A stretch of 27,590 bases of DNA from Rhizoclosmatium globosum (Eukaryota > Chytridiomycota > Chytridiomycetes > Chytridiales > Chytriomycetaceae). A program made the translations under genes and the position numbers. Below, piece after piece: positions 9,262-19,205 of the stretch. Below the pieces are notes generated by a model. It had not been told where the DNA came from. It saw nothing but the letters and a program-made list of their open reading frames with translations, and did no database searches. Numbering within the stretch: position 1 is the first letter of the stretch; every line of letters begins with the position of its first letter. The DNA lies in contig MCGO01000355.1 in assembly GCA_002104985.1 (NCBI GenBank), forward strand, positions 1 to 27,590, given 5' to 3'.

Positions 9262-9933
9262 TTACACTGATTCCATTTCTTTCTCGATTGCAATAACTTC
9301 TTCCAGTGGTAACCAATGGAACTTTACTGACCAAGCTGGATCTTGGCCGATTGGATCCCAACGCAAGTCAATATTAAATCCACCCTTCTTGAAACTCTTT
9401 CTACTAAACTGCACGTCTTTGTTGAGAGGATGGTTTGCAAAGTCTTCGAGACAAGCGAGAGCATTATGTTCACGTTCAGTCTGAGTTGAGCAGGAAGCCG
9501 CACGATCGGCCTTGAATCCCCTCAATGCAAACTCAGCATGTTCCCAGCCAGTACTGTACACGCTCCCTTCTTTCGGCGAGGGCAATTCAATGACACGAAC
9601 AATGCGTGTTCCAGCGGGACCAAAGCCGGCGGCTGAGTCATCGCCTTCCCAGTCCGGATCGTCAATATGCAAAGCGGCGTCGTCGGCAAGGCGGAAAGTG
9701 GAGATGTTCCGTCCGGCGACCGGGGCCTCGACGAGCAGCGATCCGCGGCCGTTGAGAAAGGCGGCCCAGGCGTCGTACTCGGCGACGGTGCCCACGCGCA
9801 AACACAAATGGTCGAGCGGCACTCGGGACAGGTGAGTGCGGCTCCATTCGTGCTGCTGCTTCAGTGTCGACAGAAGGTGTTTTGCGAAGGGAATGCCGGC
9901 TGCGAGGGTTGATTCGAATTCACTTGATGCCAT
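9262..9933 (-). CDS. yecM: YecM-like VOC-fold protein
   Basis: A single-exon, 223-residue protein, intact from ATG (9931-9933) to its stop. It matches the YecM family (vicinal-oxygen-chelate fold, putative metal binding). Recognisable segments are VPLDHLCLRVGTVAEYDAW, LLVEAPVAGRNISTFRL, VIELPSPKEGSVYSTGWEHA (the conserved ELP.P.......GWEH block) and, near the end, FNIDLRWDPIGQDPAW. The Asp-His of DHLCLRV and the WEHAEF histidine are candidate metal ligands by comparison with other VOC proteins. The biochemical role of YecM is not established. It is longer than bacterial YecM (about 190 residues), through an extra N-terminal helix and a C-terminal segment. It shares a 146-bp divergent promoter region with the phosphatase gene to its right. 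Confidence 0.85.
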   Translation of the reverse strand: MASSEFESTLAAGIPFAKHLLSTLKQQHEWSRTHLSRVPLDHLCLRVGTVAEYDAWAAFLNGRGSLLVEAPVAGRNISTFRLADDAALHIDDPDWEGDDSAAGFGPAGTRIVRVIELPSPKEGSVYSTGWEHAEFALRGFKADRAASCSTQTEREHNALACLEDFANHPLNKDVQFSRKSFKKGGFNIDLRWDPIGQDPAWSVKFHWLPLEEVIAIEKEMESV

Positions 9934-10079
9934 TTGCGAATCAAAAAGAATGAAAGAAAGGAGGATAGGAAGCTCAGTATACGAAGAGTAAGAAAGAAAA
10001 GAAATGCGCTAGTAATTATAGTCGAACTTCTATGATGTTATTTAATTGATTTAAACGAGTTTTAAGTTGAAACACACTC
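9934..10079. promoter_or_regulatory. Divergent promoter, YecM-like / App1-like pair
   Basis: 146 bp between two start codons pointing apart. A/G-rich on the left (runs of GAAAGAAAGG), AT-rich on the right. It must hold both promoters; I see no defined TATA box. Confidence 0.5.
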
Positions 10080-11475
10080 ATGGTCACCGAACCCGAAGAC
10101 ATTGCCTCTGTGCACCCGGTCCCACCGATGTCGCCGCCCCCGCCCTCAGTTGTCGAGCCCGTGTCAGTGACAGACGACACGTCTGTGCATCTGTCGCTGT
10201 TTCCGACGACGGCGTTCTGGATTGGCAACGACACACTCACCGTCCCCGTCAAAGGCTGGGCCCACGTGGCAAAGCGCACGTCCTTCCGCCGGAACCTGAT
10301 CCTCGGAATCGGAAAGCGTCTGCTCAGTCCGATCCGCTCTGACACGAGCTCCGAAAGCGACAAGTCCTTCGACCAGCGGGCCGGTGCCTTCCTCGATGCC
10401 CCGCTTGCCGAGCAGCAGTGTCTGCGCGTGGTGCTGAGTGCGAAGGCCGTGAGTGAGAGGGACGATCTGGAGCTGGTGGATCTGGATGCCCTTGCTGGCT
10501 TTGACTGCTTCCCTGACGTCAATTCAAGTGGTTTGTACGATGCCGCCATTTCGATTCCAAGAGATGCGTTCGAGAACATGGAATTGGCTCAGCGAAACAC
10601 TCTGTTTGTTGTTGCCTACAAGCAGAAGGGGCCTCAGGCTGGTGTTTACTCAGTGACCACGTGCACAGTGGTTGGGGAGTCGAAAGGCTATTCCATCATT
10701 AGTGACTTGGACGATACAATCAAGAATTCAGATGTGCATCTTGGTGCTCTCCCTGCCCTCAACAATGCCTTCTTTGTGCCCACGGCCCAACCTATTCCTG
10801 GCATGTCTGACCTGTACCAATTGTTCTTGAAGTATGTATCCTGCGCCCTGACGATTGAATGTATTTTGAAGGTTGTGGGCTCATCAACCCAATATCGTGG
10901 ATTTCATTTTATAGCTGTTGCGATTTGGACGACAGGATCTCCCTTCCCTCCATTCAACCAACCCACTCTAACCCCTCATCTACAGCAACACAAACACATC
11001 ATTCCATTACGTTTCCGCATCTCCATTCCAACTCGTTGACCCAATTAACAAGTTCCTTATCGACAACTCATTCCCCGCTGGAGGTGTCATTCTCCGCGAT
11101 GTCTGGAAACAAAGCTCTCGACGAGGATACAAGGATCAAGTTGTCAAGGAACTATTCGATGTACGTTTGTTTTTCTTGAGCGGTAGCTTATCCTTACTCA
11201 CCCATACCAATTTTTACTAGCACTATCCAAACCGCTCATTCATCCTAATTGGAGACGCTGGCGAAAAAGATGCCGAAATTTATGCGAGTGTGTATCACAA
11301 ATACACTGACCGAGTTGCGAAGATTCTGATTCGTGATGTTGCGGAAGGAAAGAATGCAGAGCAGATCAAGTTTGTGCACAACGCATTGAAGGATGTTCCA
11401 GCGGAAATCTGGGGAATGTTCACGGATCCAGGATCTTTGACTGCATTGACGCTTGCATTGGGGAAGGAACAATAA
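10080..11475 (+). CDS. App1-like phosphatidate phosphatase catalytic-domain protein
   Basis: Dephosphorylates phosphatidic acid in the yeast App1 family; in yeast it is linked to actin patches and endocytosis. Exons are 10080-10831, 10986-11160 and 11221-11475, with introns of 154 and 60 bp; 393 residues, no frame breaks. The catalytic DxDxT motif is seen as SDLDDTIKNSDV (Asp209-Leu-Asp211-Asp-Thr213). It is followed by PIPGMSDLYQLFL, HYVSASPFQLVDPINKFL (the YxSxSPxQL block typical of the domain), ILRDVWKQSSRRGYK and SFILIGDAGEKDAEIY (the GDxGxxDxExY block). The first 60 residues are Pro/Val-rich and probably disordered. An N-terminal beta-rich domain before the catalytic part (FWIGNDTLTVPVKGWAHV) also fits the family. 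The first intron is the longest among the intact genes; it carries CTAAC before its acceptor and the joined frame is correct. Confidence 0.9.
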
Positions 11476-12372
11476 TGAGGTTTCAATGAAGCATTACTGT
11501 TCGCATTTCTCTTCCTCTTTTATGGGACAAGTGAATATATATGTTGTCTGTGGGGTCGTTATTGTTTACATCATGAATGCGTCTCCAAACCGTCACAGTA
11601 CACTTCCAAGGATCTATCACATTACTATTACTTTTTTCTCGTTTCGGAGCTGCTGTTGGATGCCTTAACTCAAGCCTGTTTCAACACTGGCAGTAGCTCC
11701 GAAGTACTCCTGCTCAGACGCACTTGTTGTGTATGAGTGAGAACAAACTGTGTGGATTCACTGACGGCTTCGGCACCTTCGGCTTGGTGTAAATTTTCAA
11801 TTCACATCGAGCTCTCTCGTCCGTTCAAGGAATGTTAACTGAAATTCGGCGTGTACATTTCAGCATAGAAGCGGAATTTTCCAGAAGCTCTCCAGAAATG
11901 GGATATTGCACGGAATTTAGGAGTGAATTTTTAGAATTCTTTAATCAATTTAGACCTTCATCTCCGTTTGTTGCCACAAAAATGTCAATCCCATCCACTT
12001 CGGAATTGAAAAACAAGAGTTAGAAGATTAAATTTTCTTTGAAATATTTTGTTAAGTAGTTCATATGAAAATGCGGAGAAACTCAGGTGCTCTCGTCGGG
12101 AGTTATTTCAAATTTTTAATCATTTTCGACAAGCCCTCGGATCTCCGAATAACCACCACAAAATATTCATGACACAGTATTCCAACTACTTTGGCATTGA
12201 GAAACTGCATTAATCGGAGGATGATAGTTCCGTGCCACAGTGAATCAAGTGGATAAAGAGACAAATGTGTGGGAGACACAAATTTTTCCGTGAACTTGCA
12301 ATTTCAACTGTTATAAAGCCAGACAGCTTCCGCTCTCTTTCTTCATCGAATTTAAAATCAAGTTTTGCAGGC
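11476..12372. other. 897-bp intergenic region with the promoter of the WSC gene
   Basis: No coding frame I can support. It contains the short direct repeat CTTCGGCACCTTCGGCTTGG (about 11768-11787) and AT-rich stretches. At its right end TATAAA (12312-12317) lies 56 bp before the WSC-protein ATG, with a pyrimidine-rich stretch (CTCTCTTTCTTC) between, as expected of a core promoter. Confidence 0.45.
12312..12317 (+). promoter_or_regulatory. Candidate TATA box for the WSC-domain gene
   Basis: TATAAA at 56 bp from the ATG, followed by a CT-rich initiator-like stretch. It is the clearest core promoter signal in the window, but is inferred from sequence only. Confidence 0.45.
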
Positions 12373-15300
12373 ATGCACTGGTTCCCTTTTGCTTCCATTG
12401 TCGCGTTTGCAAGTCTGACGGCTCTCGCTGCCCCCTGTGCCGACGACCCAGTCAATCCAATTGATTGTCAGATTGCACACAAGTCCTGGCCAAAAGTCTT
12501 CACCAACCCTACAGCTTGCTGTTCTAATGAAGGTGTAAGCTGTTCCGGTAGCCAGGTTTGTTCCATCGTGTGCGATGGCCAGGGATCAATCACATCTATG
12601 TAAGTGGCGATTTAAGGCTGCTTTAAGTTGACTAATTGTCCTCCGACGCCAGCACTATCGCATTTAATCCAAATGATGCAACTACTTCGACTGCTGGTGG
12701 GATGCCAGACTTGTCTGGGTTGAGCAAGTTGCAAACTCTGTTAGTATTTGAATCTCCTCTTTGCACCACAAGGCAAGATTATTAATCCTTCTTTGGCCCC
12801 TGCCATTCACCCCCAAAAGTGTTCTTTTTGGAAATCATCTGACGGGATTGGTTTCAACTTTGCCGTCGTCACTTATTCACCTTGATATCTCTTGGAATCA
12901 ATTGACTGGATCACTCCCAGCGATTCCCCAATCAGTTCTCCTCTTGTAAGTGATGTCGTATTAGTTAATCCTCTGCTTCGTTTGAATAACTCTTCTATTG
13001 TAGTAAGGGTGATGGAAACTGTTTTACAAATGCTGCCGAGAAAAACCTCCTGAATGGCCCACAATGCACTGTGGTGCCAACCTTCCCACTTTTAGATCAA
13101 CTCAAGGCCATCTTAATTCAGCCAGGCGTTCCGGGCTCGTGTTTCACCGGCCTTTCCGCCGTGCAGACCACAGCTGACCTATCCACCTTTTGTGAAAAGA
13201 CTCTAATTCCAAACTTAACATTTGATAACACACGGTTCTGTCTCTCGTCTGCTGCAAAAATCAAGCGTGATGCTTCTGGGTCTGTTCTTGGCACCAGTCT
13301 TGTTCAAGCAATCACAAGTTCAGCATTGGCAGTTTGTGACGGTATTTTGGTTGCGGATGCTGTTGCAATAGCTTCTATTCCTGTGAGAGAAACTGGCGCT
13401 TCCTACACCGGAAAGAACAACCAAGCTTTGGGTGCCTTGTTAGGGAAGAATGGAAACAGCGGCTTGTCCGCTGCAATTGCTTCGTTGGTTGAATTTCAAG
13501 TCACGCTCAGTCCAGGATTGGGGTTGTCTATTCCTGGAAGAAGACTGGTTTCGGGCATAAGTAACGTCATTCTTTTGAGTATCGAGGATATTCAGGTATG
13601 TCAACTCTTCTATCCAATAAGAATAACAATCAAGAAAGGGATCGTTCGCTGTTTCGTCAACTGTTGATTCACATGCTACTGTTATGAATGGAAACGGAAA
13701 CTCTCAAGTTGCCACTCTCGATTCCAGTGTCTCTAGCTTTTGGGTATACACACGTTTGAGTTCCAATGGCCAAAGTTTGACGGTTTCTGTCAACACGAAC
13801 AAGACACCTCTGTTGGTTTATCGCTTTGATATCAACACAAGCAAGAAACGTGATGCTTCTTTCAAAATTGTCTTTGGCTCAGTTCCTCTAAACTCCGCGT
13901 CAAGCACCAGTTCTATTTTGTTCATCGCCTCTTCTACAAGTGCCATTCCAAATGTCAGCACAATGGTACCCATTTCATCCATTCAACTTTCTTCCCCAAT
14001 TGCCTCTTCTACCGAGTCTCTCGCAAATACCAGTGAACTAACTACTTCTACGACTAATATTGTCAACTCCGTCCAAGTTTCCAATACTGCTTCTACACGT
14101 CCTGCTAAACCATCGGCGTCGACTACTTCAAGCACATTCGTCACAAAGGCAACTGCCACCAAAAAGAAACATTCAACTACTGTTGTGCCACTTAATATCC
14201 CCGACATCCCCGACGTACCGGTCGACTCTGGGCCTGATGATTGGAATCAATTGGAACTTTCAGACGCAGCTGTCGATGCTGGATGTTGGACAGATAATGC
14301 AGCTACCCCTGATGTTGGTCCGTACAAAACTGTTATACCTAACATGGGAGGAGCTTTCGATTGTTACCAAGAATGTGTCGCTCAAGGGTTCGTCTTGTGA
14401 TTTTCACATTTATACTGAAATTTTTTGTATTAGATACACTGTCTCAGGAACACAAAATGGTACCACATGTTTCTGCGGAACAAGTTTCGGTAACTACGAC
14501 AATGAACCTGGTGGTCACTGCTTTACACCATGTCCCGGAGACTCCACTGAAACCTGCGGAGGTCTCAAAAGCAACCAAATTATCTTTACAGGGTCTGGAG
14601 ATGCCCTCACAAACACAAATTCCACCGACCAAGCGACGGGCGAAAACAACATTCCACTTGATATTTCTGTTCAAAAAGTTGTGTTCAAGGAAAGTGATAA
14701 TGTTGGAGCTCAGCAGGAGTCTGGATATATTGTTCTCGCGTCTCAACCAGGTGGTATTGTGCAGTTATCAGGCCCGAACGGACTTGGACAGCAGATTCCT
14801 AAACCAAAGTCGCCAAATGCAAGACGTGATGCTGGAAACTCTGTTCATCTCTCGGAGACTGGACTTGTTGTTGATGACTGTCCAATTACCCTTAAAGAGA
14901 CTGAGAGCGACACGGTGTTCATCTACTGCCACAAGAAATTGAGTGCTGGTACCGAAGCAGCTTGTCAAAAACAGCTGGGTCATATTCAGGAGCATGTTAT
15001 TCTCTCTGTTCCATTGGATTGTGCTGGAGGGTGCGTGTTGTATTCATTCGTTTCTGAAATACTGGCTAATATCGCTGTCATACAGGTACTTCGTCAGAAC
15101 AGATTCGGTTAAAATACTCCCTGCATCTGATCCATTGTATAAGGTGAAAGAAGCAACATCGTCCATTTTGAGTGAGTGACGCCCAACAAAACCTTTCAAG
15201 ATATACTAAAACGTTGGCGATAAAAGGTGTGGTGATCAATTTCGATTGGAAGAAGTCAAATAACCGACGTCGTGATTTGGTTCCTGATGTGGGGATGGTT

Positions 15301-16675
15301 GCTGATGTGAGTGCTATACTCAACCGTTTCAACTATATTCTCGCATTTAATATTTTTCCCTTAGTTTTCAAACAGTGGCTCGGAGTCGACGTTGGAAGAT
15401 AACGAGAAAGGTGCTGTTGACGGTTGGAATATTGAACACCCAGATCAAGATCAGCAGAACACGACTCGCAGAGGAAGTAAGCATTCGAGTCCAGAGTCTG
15501 ACGCAAACATAACCCATAACGCTCTACTTTCAACTAGTTTCTTGTAAATGGACGGGCTCCTGTTCAGGAAATGTGGATGGAGGATTTAATCGTGTTGTCC
15601 CCTTTCCGACTATCTGGCTCCTTCATGCAGGAGCCAATTGTCCCGTGGCAAACGCAAATCTCGATATCTATCTCAAAGGACAGGCGACGTTCACTGGGTC
15701 TTACGGTGTAAGTATCAAGGGAAACCTGATTCCCCCTAGAATTCACTCAGGCAGTGCTCACTTCAACGGTAAGTACTCTTTAGGCGATTTAAATATGAAA
15801 CATTAATTGAAATTTTTAATCCCAGCCGGTGGACAAATTCAATTGGGAATGTCGTTAGAAGCTATTGCAAGTATGCAATATGACACTGGTGTCAAAACCC
15901 TCATAGAGTCTCCAGTTGCCGGTATTTATATCCCAGGAATTATTACGGGAGGTCTTGGTGCGGCGATTGACGGTCAATTCCGCGCTGAACTCGAGATGTC
16001 GGGCCGTATTGACGCGGAGTATAAAATCGATCTTCCTCAAATTAATATGCGTGTCGGATCAGGTCCTCCGTCTGCAGGCAATGCACCTAAAGCACCTAAT
16101 GATGTGTCGGGGCCGACTACGTCTCAGGACATTTCTGCCAGCGTGAATGTTGCAGGAAATGTTCGAGTTGATGTTTATCCAAGGGCTTTTTTGAAGGCAT
16201 ATGTACTTTTTGGACTAGTTGATCTTGAGGCAGGTGCGAAGGCTGACGCGTGTAAGTCTTGTCAGTCAGTTTTTTTCTCGGCTCTAATTTGTGGATAGAT
16301 GTTGGTGCTCGCCTCAAAGCCGAGGCATCGGCTTCAACTGATGAAGCAACATCAGCGTCAGTTGATCTGACCATTTATGCTGGACTAAATGCGGGGTTGT
16401 ACGCATCTGGAAAAGCTTTGTGGAAGGGAGCTTCTTTTTCCAAGTACACTGAACTCTACGCATCCCCAGAAATTCCCATATATACTGCGTCAATTGGTAC
16501 TTCAAAACCTGCTGAGGAAAACTCTGATGATGTTTCTGAGCGAGATGAAGGCTTTGTTGATGATGAGGATGCTATTTCGGATTTGACTTCATCCATTTCT
16601 CCACGTTCAAAGGCACCAAAACCACTTCTCTCAATCAACCTCTCCAAAATGTGCCCAAAACGCAAGACTAGATAG
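12373..16675 (+). CDS. Secreted multi-domain protein: LRR-like segments, S/T-rich linker, WSC domain
   Basis: Twelve exons (12373-12599, 12653-12739, 12820-12945, 13004-13595, 13639-14387, 14434-15030, 15086-15171, 15227-15306, 15365-15476, 15538-15768, 15826-16251, 16299-16675) join without a frame break into 1229 residues. All introns are 43-80 bp. The N-terminus is a signal peptide (FASIVAFASLTALAAP). A Cys-rich cap (CCSNEGVSCSGSQVC) leads into two or three LRR-like units (VLFGNHLTGLVSTLPSSLIH, LDISWNQLTGSLP). A Ser/Thr-rich linker (about residues 430-530) precedes a WSC domain from about residue 556 (GCWTDNAATPDVGPY, FDCYQECVAQG, TTCFCGTSFGNY, CPGDSTETCGG). The C-terminal 550 residues match no family I know; they include a Gly/Ala-rich repeat-like region (ITGGLGAAIDGQF, LYASGKALWKGASFSKYTEL). 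WSC domains bind polysaccharide, so a cell-surface or secreted role is likely. Four (K/R)R-D sites look like Kex2-type processing points. No GPI or membrane anchor is evident. Confidence 0.85.
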
Positions 16676-16855
16676 AAGAGAGGAGACGTAAACGATAGAT
16701 ATAGGGATATTTTCATGAGTGGAGTTTGAGTGTGCCGCTTTGGCTTTCTCCACTTGTGTTGCTTTCTTCGAGTTGGAATAATAAACTGATTTTAGAGGAA
16801 TGTTGTGCAATGTTTACAGAACCATTCCTGTGGTTGGTATAATTTAAATTAAAAT

Positions 16856-17749
16856 GGGCGGGCCTCTTGACTATTACCAGGAATGCGTCGCTCAAGGGAA
16901 TTCTAATAGCGTTCATTTTCTTACATCTATGTTCAACTTTGTTTTTAGATACATTGTCTGGATGACTAGTTTTTGTGGAACCAGTTTCGGGAACTACAAT
17001 AATTAACCCGGAGGCCCATGTTTCACACCATGTCCAGCCGACTCAACCGAAACCTGTGGTGGCCCCAAGAGTAACCAAATCATCTTCACAGGGTCATTGA
17101 CGCAGAGTGACCTTCCTCTAATTAATATGCTTATTGGAACAGGTCCTCCGACTGCGGGTAATTCTCCTCAAACGCCTAATTCTGTGTCGGTACCGAATCA
17201 TCACAGTCCATCTCGGCGAGCGTGAATGTTAAAGGAAGTGTTAGGGTTGATGTTTATAAGAGGGCTTTAAGGCGTATGTACTTCTTGGGCTTGTTGATCT
17301 TGAGGCAGGTGCTAAAGCTGATGCGTGTAAGTTTGGTCAGATAAGATTTTTGAGAGTATTAATTATTTGTGGTTAGATGTTGGAGCACGACTTTAGGCTG
17401 AGGGATCTGCATCATCTGATGAGGGCACATTTGCATCATCTGAATATTTATGCTGGAATTAATGCCGGTTTATATGTATCTGGAAAAGCTTTGTGTGTGT
17501 GTGTGAAAGGAGCCTCTGCTTCTGCTTATACCCAACTTTATGCATCGGGTGAAATTCCCGTTTATTCAGCATCGATTGACACTTCCAAGGGTGATGATGG
17601 CAACTCTGGAGCGGGATTCGGCCTTTCGTTATGTCGCGGAGACCATTTCGGATTTGACTACATCCTTCATTTCTCCACGATCGACAGCTCCAAAGGCACT
17701 TATCTCCATCAATCTTACAAAAATGTGTCCCAAACGTAAGACGAGGTGA
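16856..17749 (+). pseudogene. Decayed tandem partial copy of the WSC-domain gene
   Basis: Begins with a copy of the end of the first WSC exon (TATTACCAGGAATGCGTCGC) and the following exon start (TACATTGTCTGG). It continues through FCGTSFGNYNN, a stop, and CPADSTETCGGPKSNQIIFT. It then jumps directly to the counterpart of parent position about 16010 (GACCTTCCTCTAATTAATAT), so about 1.4 kb of the parent is missing. The last exons follow, with the splice donor GTGTAAGT kept, and it ends in the same MCPKRKTR tail before TGA at 17747-17749. Several stops and frameshifts, the internal deletion and the loss of the signal peptide show it is dead. It sits 180 bp downstream of the parent in the same orientation. 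Confidence 0.85.
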
Positions 17750-17843
17750 GAGATCAGGACAGCAACGAAAATGATCGCTGAGAAACCATTGAAATAAATA
17801 CGGCAAAGTTTTTGAAAGAGATTCCAAGTTATGTATTTAGTGA

Positions 17844-19032
17844 TTACATTTCCATTTCATCATCATCGTCTCCTTGCAACATCCCCATTGCATCATCTTC
17901 CGCAGCTTGGTGAGCTTCTTCAATCCGTTTCACGAGTAATGGATGTTGAGCAACAAGAGTTGATACTTCTTGCAACATTTCTGATGCGTGCTGGACCATA
18001 GCTGGGTCTGCTTCATCAGGATTCTTTTGTGCAAGCTATTTTGTGGATTGTAAGTCACACAGTCTTGCAGAACAACAAACACGTTTAATTCTCACCTCCA
18101 ATAACTTTTCTAGACACTCTTTGGCATCGACAAATGCTTCTACTTTGTCTTCAATGGGTACATTCCGGTCATCTGATGCATCCATATCCTCATCTTCATT
18201 ATTTGAGCATTGTGTGCCCCCACCCATTCTGTAATAGCACCATGCAAAGAGGTACCATAATTCCAAATCCTCATCGTTTTCTTTGAGGACAGTTTCGAGG
18301 ACCGATGCAGCTTCATCGTCTTTACCAACTTCCATCAATATTTTTGAAGTCGCAAGACGCGTTGGGTAAGAAGGCCAAGTGTTTGGGTCTGCCAGGGACC
18401 ATAGAGTGAGAGAATGAGAGATTGCGTTGAGTGCTTCATCGGGCATGCATTTAGAGAGAAGGACAGAGGCAAGGGTTTGGTAAGCTTCAGGGGAGTGTGG
18501 ATCCAGCTGAATCGCCTGAGCAGTGTTGTTTGTGCAGACTTCTTCGGCCTGTGGTTCGTCACAACAATCGGTCATGTAGATTTCCGTGATTGAGCAGAGG
18601 ACAGAGGCCATTTTCCGCCTCAGTTCCACGATCGCGTCATCGTCGTCAGCGATTCCAGCCTGAGTCAAGACTTCGAGTTCATCACGCAGACCACTGAGCC
18701 CTTGTTCGTAGAAGGCGACAGCCTCAGCCGCGTTTGAGAGTTGGCCAAGGTAGAGGAAGGTGGCGGGTTCGACGCGGTCCCGTCCGAGTTCGACCGCCTT
18801 TCTGAAGAAGCGGTCTGCATTGGCGCTGTGTTGCTGGATCAAGGCTGCGATTGAAGCGTCAGCGTCTGGGGCCACGGCTTCGGAGTGCAGCGAGGCGGCG
18901 AGTTCCATTTCGACGACGCCGCGGAGTTCAAAGACATCGGCGGAGGCGGACGATCCGAGGGCGGCGAGTAGTTGTTGGGCGGCCTTTGGATTGCAGGCAT
19001 CGAGGGCGGCTCGGGCGGCGGCGAGTGTGTCG

Positions 19033-19063
<31 letters not shown>

Positions 19064-19127
19064 TAGTAGTAGTTGGTGGTTTGGTTGCTGCGTTGGTGGC
19101 AGCGGTGCTCTTCTTCTTCTTGGCCAT
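17844..19127 (-). CDS. ACL4: TPR protein, Acl4-like assembly chaperone of ribosomal protein uL4 (Rpl4)
   Basis: In yeast, Acl4 captures nascent Rpl4 and delivers it to pre-60S particles in the nucleus. Exons are 18096-19127 (ATG at 19125-19127) and 17844-18035, with a 60-bp phase-0 intron (GTGAGA...AATAG); 407 residues, no frame break. After a Lys/Thr/Ala-rich tail (MAKKKKS...) come TPR-type helical pairs: FFRKAVELGRDRVEPATFLY, LGQLSNAAEAVAFYEQGL, VLCSITEIYMTDCCDEPQAE (the most telling family block), AIQLDPHSPEAYQTLASVL, and VLKENDEDLELWYLFAWCYY. The acidic C-terminal tail (LQGDDDDEMEM) is also typical of this family. A longer upstream in-frame ATG (19292) lies inside the opposite gene and is unlikely to be used. 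It diverges from the SART3-like gene with 78 bp between start codons. Confidence 0.85.
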
Positions 19128-19205
19128 TTGGTTGTTTGAAAGGGTGGTTGGTTGGTTGGTTGGTTGAAACAGTGAACAAAAAAAAGAAACAAACCAAACA
19201 ATTGA
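19128..19205. promoter_or_regulatory. 78-bp bidirectional promoter, ACL4 / SART3 pair
   Basis: The shortest divergent gap in the window, containing (GGTT)n at about 19147-19166 and an A-rich run (AAAAAAAGAAAC). Both start codons border it, so promoter elements must be shared or overlap the coding sequences. Confidence 0.6.

Noticed and set aside
18760..19167. 135-residue Ala/Ser-rich plus-strand frame
   Set aside because: Antisense of ACL4 exon 1; the minus strand has clear TPR and family motifs.
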